Assembly: GCF_000186865.1 (NCBI RefSeq)
Contig: NW_008705566.1
Span: forward strand, 1,251,927-1,269,440
DNA length: 17,514 nucleotides
Reading direction: 5' to 3'
Source: Aureococcus anophagefferens
Lineage: Eukaryota > Sar > Pelagophyceae > Pelagomonadales > Pelagomonadaceae
Below, in pieces: positions 6,719 through 15,100 of the stretch. Numbering within the stretch: position 1 is the first letter of the stretch; each line of letters begins with the position of its first letter. Position numbers and translations under genes: made by a program. A model generated the notes under the pieces. That model saw only the letters and a list, made by a program, of their open reading frames with translations. It did no database searches and was not told the origin of the DNA.

Positions 6719-6794
6719 GCGCTCTTGCCACTCGCTGCCCAGGCCGATGCTGCAGTGGTGCGCCGCGCTGGTGTCACACGAGCTCCTCGATCTT
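6719..6794. promoter_or_regulatory. 76-bp divergent region between MIC60 and RPIA starts
   Basis: Both start codons point outward from these 76 bp, which must hold at least part of two promoters and 5' UTRs. No TATA or CCAAT element is visible. Core promoter sequence may extend into one of the coding regions. Confidence 0.55.
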
Positions 6795-7712
6795 ATGACG
6801 CGCATCGTCCTCGCCCTGTGGTGCCTCGCGACCGCCCGCGCTTTCGGCACCCGCGGTGGCTGCTCTCGCGGTCTCACGAAGATGTCGGCGACGGCCATGT
6901 CGCAGGACGAGCTCAAGAAGCAGGTCGGCTACCAGGCCATCGATGACTACGTCAGGAGCCGCGTCCCGGGGGGCGCGCCGCGCGGCTCGGCACCGCGCGC
7001 GCCGCGACGACCCATGGCAGGACCCGCGCATCCCTAGGTCACGAGCGGCATGAAGGTGGGCCTCGGCACGGGCTCGACGGCCGCGTTCGCCGTCGAGCGT
7101 CTCGGCGCGCTGCTCAAGAGCGGCGAGCTCACGGACATCATCGCCGTGCCGACGTCCGTGCGCACGAAGGAGCAGGCCGAGGAGCTCGGCATCCCGCTGA
7201 CGACGCTCGACGAGTTCAGCCGCCTCGACGTCGCCATCGACGGCGCGGACGAGGTCGACCCCGACCTGAACCTCGTCAAGGGCGGCGGCGGCGCGCTCCT
7301 CCGCGAGAAGATGGTCGAGATCGTCGCGGACAAGTTCATCGTCATCGTCGACGAGAGCAAGCTCTGCGACGCCCTCGGCCCGGGCTTCCCCATCCCCGTG
7401 GAGATCACGCCGTTCTGCCACGAGCACACGATCCGCGTCATCGCCGACCTCCCCGCGCTCAAGGGCAAGTGCACGCCCGTGCTCCGCCTCGGCTCGTCGA
7501 CGAACAACGCCAAGGACGGCGACGAGCCCGCCGTCACGGACAACGGCAACTACATCGTCGACCTCGAGTTCGCGGACCCGCTCGCGGACGCGCCCGCCGC
7601 CGCCGCGCAGCTCAAGGCCACGTGCGGCGTCGTCGACCACGGCATCTTCATCGGCATGACGACGGCCTGCATCATCGCCGGCTCCGACGGCATCTCCGTC
7701 AAGACGCCCTAG
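6795..7712 (+). CDS. RPIA: Plastid-targeted ribose-5-phosphate isomerase A, two exons: join(6795..6950,7038..7712)
   Basis: Interconverts ribose 5-phosphate and ribulose 5-phosphate in the Calvin cycle and pentose phosphate pathway. The spliced product is 276 residues. Residues 1-18 form a signal peptide (MTRIVLALWCLATARA then FG); Phe after the predicted cleavage site marks heterokont plastid import. The enzyme starts at SQDELKKQVG. Splicing joins DDY to VTSGMKVGLGTGST, the phosphate-binding loop. The catalytic set of E. coli RpiA (D81, D84, K94, E103) is kept with identical spacing as D120, D123, K133 and E142, in DGADEVD and KGGGGALLREK. The C terminus HGIFIGMTTACIIAGSDGI is typical. The intron is GT-AG (GTCAGG to CCCTAG), 87 nt, phase 0. 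The divergent MIC60 gene starts 76 bp upstream. Confidence 0.93.
6951..7037 (+). other. GT-AG intron of RPIA (87 nt, phase 0)
   Basis: Donor TAC/GTCAGG and acceptor CCCTAG/GTCACG are set by homology: DDY-VTSGMKVGLGTGST is the normal RpiA sequence. The intron is GC-rich and lacks the inverted ends of the introner. The tetramer GTCA begins both the intron and exon 2. Confidence 0.85.
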
Positions 7713-7738
7713 GGGCGCCCCCTGGGGTCTAAGGCGTC
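7703..7738 (+). repeat. Nested inverted repeats around the RPIA stop codon
   Basis: GACGCC (7703-7708) pairs with GGCGTC (7733-7738), enclosing CCCTAGGG over the stop codon and the palindrome GGGGCGCCCC (7712-7721). The RNA could fold into a compact stem at the coding end. In sequence this GC-rich, chance pairing is not excluded. Confidence 0.4.
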
Positions 7739-7869
7739 GCCGACCACGACGCGCGGGCCGCGCGCGCGCTCCGAGCCGGGTCGGGCCGCGCGGCCTTCTC
7801 GAGAGCGCCGACTCGAACGAGGCGTTACGACCCGGGGGGCTTCTCCTCCGGGCGCGGGGCCGCGCGCGC
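7713..7869. other. Convergent spacer between RPIA and the unknown plastid protein
   Basis: 157 bp, very GC-rich, between two stop codons. It must contain both 3' ends. Apart from the inverted repeats at its left edge I see no gene or RNA in it. Confidence 0.55.
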
Positions 7870-9447
7870 TCAGTCGCCGCCGAGGGAGCGGTCCGCGCTC
7901 CAGACGTAGGCCGCCTCCTCGTCGCCGGCCCAGTCGCCCTGGGAGACGAGGTCCTCCAACGTGAAGTCCGTGTACTCGAGGCGGATCTCGAGGAGCTTCG
8001 GGTTGATGACGTCCTCGATCTCGGCCTTGGCCGCGACCATCTCGGCCGCGCGGAGCTCGCGGAGGCGCACGCCGAGCGCGAAGGGGAGCACGAGCTCGCC
8101 GCCGCGGATGCCGTAGGCGGGCTCGCCGCGGTAGGCCCAGAGCGCCTCGAGCGCGACGGCCGCGTCCGCGCCCGCGGCCTCGGGCCGGACCTCGCGCTGG
8201 CCCGGCGGCGGCCGCGTCGCCTTCTTCTGGAGGTCGCTGCGCGGGTCGCCGCGCGCGAGCTTGGGCAGCCACAGGTCCCCAAAGTCCTTGAGGAACGCGA
8301 GGCACGCCGCCTTGGCCGCGGCCGCGCGCGCGGCGTCGTCGCCGTCGACGAAGCCCGCCTCGCGGCGCTCGCGGCGCACGCGGCGCCGCTCCATGACGCG
8401 CGCGCGCGCGACCTCGTCGAGGTCGTCGATGTCGTCGCCGTCGCCGTCGACCTCGGCCTCGCGGCGCAGGTAGGCCGCGTCGAAGGCGTTCGCCGGCGTG
8501 AGCGCCGCGACCTCGGCGACGAGCGCGGTCAGCGCGCGCGAGAGCGTGAGGCGGTCGAGCGCGCGGCGGTCGAAGCCGTAGAGCGGCATCTCCTCGTCCT
8601 GCGTGAACGTCGAGTACGCGGTCTCGCCGCCCTCCGCGAGCTCGGCGTCGCGCGACATCTCGGGCGTGCCGAGCTGCTTGGTCGTCGCGCGGTCGTCGGC
8701 GACGCGGTCGAGGTCGAGCTCCGACGCGTAGTCGAGGTGGAACGCCCACGTCTCCACGAGGGCGTTCGTCGTCACGAGGAGCTGCGTGAGGAAGCTCTTG
8801 GGGTACATGACCTGGTCGTAGATCTCGACCTGGGGGCCCTGCGCCGCGAGGAACGGGTTCGCGCGCTCGCGCGCGCTCAGGAACTTGGCGGGCTTGGCGA
8901 CGCGGATCTCGATCGTGCTCTCCGGCGCGGTGGCCAGGCCGACGAGGTAGTCGACGTAGCCCGTGTTGAGGCCGCCGAACTGCGCGGGGTAGGTCCCGGG
9001 GAAGCCCGCCTGGCCCTCGCCGCGCTGGCGGCTGTCGAGGTGCTCGTGGCCCATGAAGGACTTGAGGAATTTCACGTTGGGCTCGTTGCGCAGGTCCGCG
9101 CTGTAGTAGAGCTGCTGCTGGACGCCGCGCTGGACGAGGAAGTCGCCGAGGTTCGCCGCGCCGCCGCCGCCGGACGCCGCGGCGGACGCGGCCGCCGGCG
9201 CCGCCGCCGCGGGAGGCGCCGCGGGCGCCGCCGCGGGCGGAGCCGCGGGCGCCGGCGGGGGAGCGGCTGCCGCGGGCGCCGCAGGGGGAGCGGCTGCCGC
9301 GGGCGCCGCAGGGGCCGCCGCCATGCCGCGCGACGCCATGTATTCCTCGTACGACTGAAAGACGCGCGTGCCCGTGCGCGGGAACGACTTGGGGGCGAAG
9401 CCCTGCGCGCCCAGCGCGAGCGCCGCGATGATCGCAGCCTTGAACAT
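7870..9447 (-). CDS. Plastid-targeted protein of unknown function with Ala/Pro-rich linker
   Basis: A 525-residue protein I do not recognise. Residues 1-16 form a signal peptide (MFKAAIIAALALGAQG) followed by FAPKSFPRTG; Phe directly after the predicted cleavage site and basic and hydroxyl residues next are typical of heterokont plastid preproteins. SYEEYMASRG (32-41) comes next, then an Ala/Pro-rich linker (43-92) and a Gly run (93-96). The rest (about 98-525) looks globular: NLGDFLVQRGVQQQLYYSADLRNEP, a FMGHEHLD stretch, FPGTYPAQFGGLNTGYVDY, a MYPKSFLTQLLVTTNALVETWAF helix, an acidic segment GDGDDIDDLDE (335-345) and a Lys/Arg/Glu-rich C-terminal half. No catalytic motif, transmembrane helix or Cys cluster is evident. 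It is divergent from the dioxygenase gene and could share its regulation. Confidence 0.82.
   Translation of the reverse strand: MFKAAIIAALALGAQGFAPKSFPRTGTRVFQSYEEYMASRGMAAAPAAPAAAAPPAAPAAAAPPPAPAAPPAAAPAAPPAAAAPAAASAAASGGGGAANLGDFLVQRGVQQQLYYSADLRNEPNVKFLKSFMGHEHLDSRQRGEGQAGFPGTYPAQFGGLNTGYVDYLVGLATAPESTIEIRVAKPAKFLSARERANPFLAAQGPQVEIYDQVMYPKSFLTQLLVTTNALVETWAFHLDYASELDLDRVADDRATTKQLGTPEMSRDAELAEGGETAYSTFTQDEEMPLYGFDRRALDRLTLSRALTALVAEVAALTPANAFDAAYLRREAEVDGDGDDIDDLDEVARARVMERRRVRRERREAGFVDGDDAARAAAAKAACLAFLKDFGDLWLPKLARGDPRSDLQKKATRPPPGQREVRPEAAGADAAVALEALWAYRGEPAYGIRGGELVLPFALGVRLRELRAAEMVAAKAEIEDVINPKLLEIRLEYTDFTLEDLVSQGDWAGDEEAAYVWSADRSLGGD
9257..9310 (-). repeat. Two exact copies of a 27-bp unit in the Ala/Pro linker
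   Basis: The 27-bp unit at 9257-9283 is repeated exactly at 9284-9310 and starts again at 9311. It encodes nine residues of the Ala/Pro linker, so copy-number change keeps the frame and alters linker length. Confidence 0.85.
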
Positions 9448-9865
9448 CGTTGCGCAGGTGCGACGATGCGGAGGTGCGACTCCGCGCGACGAGATCCCTC
9501 AAGTGCGACTCAATCGACTGCTCGGCGGCTCAGTGAAGGCAATGTTGAACCCGCTAAATACGCATGCTCCGATCGAGGCTTGAGCTGTGCGTGTCCACGA
9601 GCCAGGGACGTGCAGCGCGTGTCGACGGCGGCGAGATCGGTGGCGACTGAGTCGTCCGTGGCGGCCGCCGCCGGCGCGCACGCTGCGCCGCGGCGCACGC
9701 CTGATTTCACTCAGACTCCGTCTTCGGGCGGATGCCCCTCGAAGCCTGGCGTCTGCGAAGCCTGTTTTCCGGTGCACATGTGAGCCTCGAGACGATTGAT
9801 TCGCGTCGTTGAAGGCGGTCGTTGATGCTAGGTTGCAAGTTGAGTGCGAGTCGTCGATGTTCGCC
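9448..9865. promoter_or_regulatory. Divergent promoter/5' UTR region of the two plastid-protein genes
   Basis: 418 bp between outward-pointing start codons. Near the unknown gene, AGGTGCGAC occurs at 9456-9464 and 9472-9480, with the variant AAGTGCGAC at 9501-9509. A start-stop element, ATGTGA, lies at 9778-9783 upstream of the dioxygenase. An out-of-frame ATG at 9824 overlaps the dioxygenase start. No TATA box, RNA gene or conserved ORF is visible. Confidence 0.55.
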
Positions 9866-10486
9866 ATGGCATTGTCTCGCCTCAACAAGCTCCTCGCCGC
9901 CCTCGTCTTGACCTCTGCGACCGCCTTCGTCGCCCCGCGGGTACCCGTGAGCCCTCTCGTCAAGCACAGCGTGCTCGCGGACCCGGAAGCTGCGCCCGCG
10001 CCGGGCAGTTACGCCGCGGCGCGGGCCGCGGCGCAGGCCGCCAAGAGCGGCGCTCCCGCGGCAGCCGTGCCGCCCGCACCGCCCGCGGCGCCCGTTGCCG
10101 CCCCCGGCGAGCGATACGTGCCCGATGCGAAGGTCATGCGCGCCGTGCTCTCGACGCTCGGCGAGCGCATCGGGCCGAGCGGAAGACCGCTCAGCCAGGG
10201 ACGCCAGCTCGACAGCTTCACGAAGAACGTCGACGAGATCATCACTGCTTTCGGCGGCGTGCCTTCCGCGGCCGTCGCGCCGCCCCCGCCGCCGCCGCCG
10301 ACCGTCGCGCCGCCCCCGCCGCCGCCCGCGCCGCCGCCGGCGCCGCCGGCGCCGCCGACCGTCGCTTCGCGCCCCCCCCCGCCGCCGCCCGCGGCCGCTG
10401 CGCCACCGCCGCCGCCGCCGCCGCTGCCCACGGCCGCCGCGCCGCCGCCGCCGCCGCCGCCGCTGCCCACGGCCTCCGCGCCGCCT

Positions 10487-10518
<32 letters not shown>

Positions 10519-12088
10519 CGCGGACTCGCGGCCGCGGCAGTCGTCGATCCCTCCTCCGCCGCCGCCGGCCGCGGCCGCGCCGCCGCCGCCGGCCGCGCCC
10601 GAGGCCGCCGCGGCGCCCGCGGCGCCGTCGAAGCCGCGGTCGTCGCCGCCCGTCGAGGTCGCGCCGGTCTCGACGCCCCAGCCGCCGTCGCCGCGCGAGC
10701 TCCGCGAGGCCGCGGCGGCGCTCGACGCGGCGACGGTGTCCTACCTCGTCGAGGAGGGCCAGCACCTCGACGTCGAGACGGCCGACGCGGCCTTCTGGGC
10801 CGTCGTCGACGCCGTCGACGCGGCCGAGGCCGCGGACGAGCCGCTGCCCGGGGACGTGCCGCGGATGCTGCACCACGTCTTCGACGCGGACATGCGCCAC
10901 CTCCTCGAGCGGTCGCAGACGCGGACGAACATGACGTGCCTCAAGCCCGAGCGGACGGGCGCGTCCGCGTTCGCGGACAACATCGCGTACATGCTCGACG
11001 ACACGGCGATGGGCGACCTGCCGCTCGAGGAGGGCCGCAAGTGCAAGGGCGGCGAGTGCTGCGCCGACTGCTCGCGCAGCGTCTTCCCGACGTTCGCGAA
11101 CGCGGAGGAGTGCGACGTCGCGACGTTCCCCGGGCTCGACAAGTTCACGTTCAACGCGCTCGGCGACGCGCCGAGCGCGACGATCCTCCACTTCGTGCGC
11201 CTCATCGAGCGCGTGCGCCGTACCATCGCCCACGAGTACGGCCTGCCGCTCTTCACGGTGCTCCCCGTCCAGGCCTACAGCCGCAAGTACGTCGCGGGCG
11301 CGACGCAGACGGGCGGCGGCGGCTCCGAGGGCGACAGCGTGACGCTGCACTGCGACGAGGAGACGCACACGAACTACCACTACTCCTGCGTCGTCTACCT
11401 CAACACGCAGGGCGAGGACTTCGAGGGCGGCAACTTCATCTTCAACGACCTCGCGTCCGACGAGGAGATCGCCGCGCGCGAGGCGCGCGGCGGCGACGAC
11501 GACGACGCGCCCGCCGCCGCCGCGGGCGGCGGCGACGACGAGGACTTCGTCGACGACGAGGTCTGGCTGCTCGGCGACGAGTTCGAGGACGACGACGACG
11601 TGCCCGACGACTTCCTCGACGCGGACCTCGCCGCGAAGCTCGCGGCCGCGGAGGGCCTGGGCGACGAGGAGGGTTTAGGCATGACGCCCGAGGCGCTCGC
11701 GAAGGCGCGGCGCGCGGAGCGCAGCCTCACGCCCTTCGGCCCGACGAGGGGCGCCGCCGTCATCTTCTCGTCGGGCTGGGAGAACATGCACGAGGTCGAG
11801 CGGATCACGAGCGGCACGCGCTACGCGGTGCCGTGCTTCTTCACGACGTGCCCCGTGCCCGAGGGCGCCTACGCGCAGATGGCCGAGGGCAAGCCCGACA
11901 CCCACGAGAAGATGGCCGACGACTGGCTCCACCTGCTCCTCGCCCACATCAAGGACGAGGACCCGCTCAGCGCCATGGGCCGCGTCAAGGAGCTCCTCAT
12001 GAAGTGGCACTACCTCTGCACGCCCCTCGACGCGCACCCCGCGGAGGCGCAGCTCCTCGCGCGCAAGCACCTCTGGACGTCGTCGTGA
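9866..12088 (+). CDS. Plastid-targeted prolyl-hydroxylase-like 2OG-Fe(II) dioxygenase with polyproline linker
   Basis: A 740-residue 2-oxoglutarate/Fe(II) oxygenase of the prolyl hydroxylase superfamily. Residues about 1-18 form a signal peptide (MALSRLNKLLAALVLTSATA) followed by FVAPR, the heterokont plastid signature. An Ala/Pro-rich stretch and a helical segment follow, then a polyproline linker (about 136-255, runs of 6-9 Pro). The catalytic core has H495 and D497 in VTLHCDEETH, H642 in ENMHEVERITSG and R652 in GTRY; the last is ten residues after the His, the usual spacing for the 2OG-binding residue. The strands YSCVVYLN, FEGGNFIF and GAAVIFSSGWENMHEV resemble leprecan-type prolyl 3-hydroxylases. 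A Cys cluster (C393, C398, C399, C402) precedes the core, and an Asp/Glu-rich insert (about 529-612) splits it. The ATG at 9866 has a good context (gccATGG); 9857 is an in-frame alternative. Substrate and plastid location are inferred. Confidence 0.87.
10270..10630 (+). repeat. Polyproline-coding low-complexity tract
   Basis: CCG/CCC-rich sequence encoding repeated blocks of six to nine Pro separated by TVA, LPTAA, LPTAS or AAA. The block APPPPPPPLPTA occurs twice in tandem, and another (VAPPPPPP) also recurs. This is an FH1-like polyproline-II linker and a likely site of length polymorphism. Confidence 0.85.
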
Positions 12089-12137
12089 CGGCCGGCGCGA
12101 CTAAGGCCAGATCTCTACGCCGCCGGGGGGTCGCGGG
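12089..12137. other. 49-bp convergent spacer
   Basis: Separates the dioxygenase stop from the channel stop. It contains a CTAAGG hexamer; the same hexamer occurs at or after the PRMT9-like and RPIA stops. No hairpin or poly(A) signal is clear. Confidence 0.5.
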
Positions 12138-15100
12138 TCACGCGTCGAGGGAGAAGATCTTCTCGGCCTCCTCGAGGTCCACGGAGTCCGAGTGGGACGC
12201 GCGCGCGGACGCCGGCGCGGGCGCGGGCGTCGGCGCGGCCGCCTCGCCGTCGTCCTCGTTGACCTCGGTGATGGAGTGGCGCGTGCGCTCCGCGGAGCTC
12301 CGGTCCGCGGACGCGCGGTCCCCCAACAGGGGCGAGCCGCCCGTGATGGCCTCGACGGGCGCGCGCTCGAGGCTCCGCGCGACCTCGTCGAAGACGGAGC
12401 CGGACGCGCGGTTCTCCACGGACGGGCTCCGCGACAGGAGGCCCCCGGGCCGGGAGCGCGCCGCGCCGGAGGCGCCGGCGACGCGCGACTTCGACGCGAG
12501 GCCGAGGCGGTCCATGCCCGACGAGATGAGGTTGATGGAGTTGGCGCGCATGTTGCCGCGCTTCGGCGGCGCGCGGCTCGGCCCGGGCGTCGGCGCGTCG
12601 ACGTAGTTCACGCCGATCGTCGGGTCGCGGTCCGCGGCGCCGCCGGCGCCGTCCCCGTCGCCGTCGGCCTCCTCGAGCTTGAGGGACGCGGTCTCGCCGT
12701 CGCCCTTGCCGCCGGAGCCCGCGGACGCGCGGCTCGCCGTCGACGACTGGCGGTCGCCCATGGACGCGTTGCGGCTCAGGCCGCGGCTCAGGTGGCCGCG
12801 CGCGTGCATGCGGTCGATGAGCGTCTCCGTCGTCGACGTCGGCGCCGGCGACCGCGGCGAATTCGGCGACGGCGGCGCGGCGGGCTCGTCGCCGCCCTTC
12901 TCCTCGCCCTCGACGATGGGCGCGTCCGCGGGCGTGAGCGACCCGCGCTTGCCCACGAGGCCGCTGATGGAGCCGCGCGCGGAGAAGGACGCCTGGCGCA
13001 GGCCCTGGCCGAAGCGGCCCAGGCCCCGGCGGCCGGACTCGGACGGCGACGCCGCGCCCTCGCCGTCCGTCGACGAGTCGCCGCCGCCGCGGCCGGAGAC
13101 GGACGGCGACCGGTCGACGACCGTGTTCGTGCGGATGGACGAGATGGACCGGCGCAGCGTGCCCATGCGCGAGCTCTCGCGGCGCACCATGGACCCGCGG
13201 CGGCCGGAGCCGCTCTTCTCGCGCTCCTTGTCCTCCTTCTCCTTCTTCGCGCGCGCGCGCTCGCGCGCGAGCTTCTGCACGAACTCCTTGAAGTGGGGGA
13301 ACTGGATCGTCATCTCGCGGAAGTCCGCGCGGCTCAGGGACATGAGCTCGCTGAAGCCCTCGGAGCGCACGGACGCGTTGCGCACGGCGATGTCGCCCTC
13401 CATGAGCGCGGACTCGCCGAAGAACTGGCCCTGGCGGAGCGTGACGACGACGACGTCGGGCATGCCGGCCTTGGCGACGACGACGTTGGCGTTGCCGCGG
13501 ACGATGAAGTACATCTCGTCGCCCTGGTCGCCCTGGCGGATGATGTAGTCCTTGGGCATCATGATCCGCGGCCGGAGCGACTGGACGACCGTGAGGATCT
13601 CCGCGACGGAGCACGTGCGGAAGAAGGGCACGGACTCGATGAGGCGCCGCTTCAGGTAGAGGTCGATCTCGGCCTTGAGCGTCCGCGGGATGTCGCGCAT
13701 GAGCTTCTCGACGCCGCTGCCGTCGCCGCAGAGCCAGAGGTACTGGTAGTAGGACACGACCTTGTTCAGCGTGCGGCTCGGGATGTTGCGGCTCCGGAGG
13801 AAGGTCTGGATCTGCTCGAGGTGGCGCACGCGCTCGGACCGCGTCGCGTCCATGTTCGCGAGCAGGCTCGACGCGGACGCGACGAAGAACGACTGGAAGA
13901 TGAGGCCGATGATGAAGACGACGGCCGTGAAGGCGGACTGGAGCGTGTTGTGGGGCGTCGGGCCGTCGGCTAAAGCGTTGGAGATGGCCCAGTAGGACGC
14001 CCAGGAGTAGGCCGACGCGATGACCTCGAGCGACGGCACCTTGCCGTGCTCCCAGGCCGCGCCCGTGCGGTCGCCGTGGAGGTAGGGCAGCCACTCGGAG
14101 TTGTCCCAGCGCCGCGTGGGCCAGACGCGGCGGCAGACGTACCAGTAGACGCAGGCGATGACGTGCAACGTGCCCATGCTGGAGAACATGAGCCCGCCGA
14201 AGCGCAGCGCGGACGGGTTCACGACGGAGCCGCTCACCGCGGACTTGATGAGGTTCAGGCGCCAGATGCGCGTCATGCGCAGCACCTTGATCAGGTGGAC
14301 GACGTCGCAGACGCCGGGCCGGCCCGCGAGCCCCCCCGTCGCCGGGACGAGGCCCCAGGCGCCGAGCCAGCGCAGCGTCGGCAGCGCGGAGATCGCGTCG
14401 ACGGCCGCGTGGGGCGTCCGCGTGTAGTGGTCCCAGATGGGCCCGCCCTCGTTTACCTCCTCGAGCGTGTTGCTGTCGACGAAGGTCGTGCGCGCCGTCA
14501 CGGCCCAGTCCAGCAGCATGATGGCGTCGCCGAGCAGCTCGAGGATCCGCTCCGAAGTCCGGTTCGCGGGGCACCCGAAGCCGACGCGGAGCGTGACCAC
14601 GACGAACGTCATGATGCAGACGACGGCGACGACGCCGTCCCAGGCCAGGCGCCCGGCGCTCAGGCGCCGGAAGACGGGCAGCGACCAGCCCGACGTCTGG
14701 GCCATGAGCTTGGCGACGTCGTCGGAGCTGAGAAGCGACGCGGACATGCGCCGCGGCGACCCCAAAATCTCGTGGCCCTTGGCGCCGCCGAAGATCTGGG
14801 GGATGTTGAACTTGCGGCTGCCCCGGCCCCGCGACGACCCGGCGACGGGGTCCCGGAAGTCGTCGGCCTTGGCCTTGGCCGCGTGCGCCTCGGGGATGAC
14901 CTTGCACGCGGAGCCCGCGCGCGACCGCGCGCCGGGCCCGGGCAGCGCGCCGATCGTGTCGTCCTTCTCCTCCTCCTCGCCGGGCTTCTCCTCGCGGCTC
15001 CGCCGCTTCTTCATGAGGTCCTCGAGCATCTCCTTCGACGACCGCCGGTGCGTCTTCTTCTCCGACTCCAGAACCTCGAGCGACGCGACGACGCCGCCCT

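Noticed and set aside
6751..6760. The decamer TGCAGTGGTG shared by two promoter regions (also at 16932-16941)
   Set aside because: Shared decamers are expected many times by chance in 17.5 kb of biased composition.
6719..6916. 66-residue N-terminal extension of MIC60
   Set aside because: It lies antisense to RPIA exon 1 and its sequence reflects that gene's codons; the ATG at 6718 is more economical, though a missing exon is not excluded.
7795..7840. A tRNA T-arm-like GTTCGAGTC on the minus strand
   Set aside because: The flanking bases do not form a five-pair T stem, and no acceptor or anticodon arm can be built around it.
8390..8412. Alternating CG run suggesting Z-DNA or a repeat element
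   Set aside because: It encodes an ordinary Arg/Ala segment, and such runs are scattered throughout this GC-rich window.
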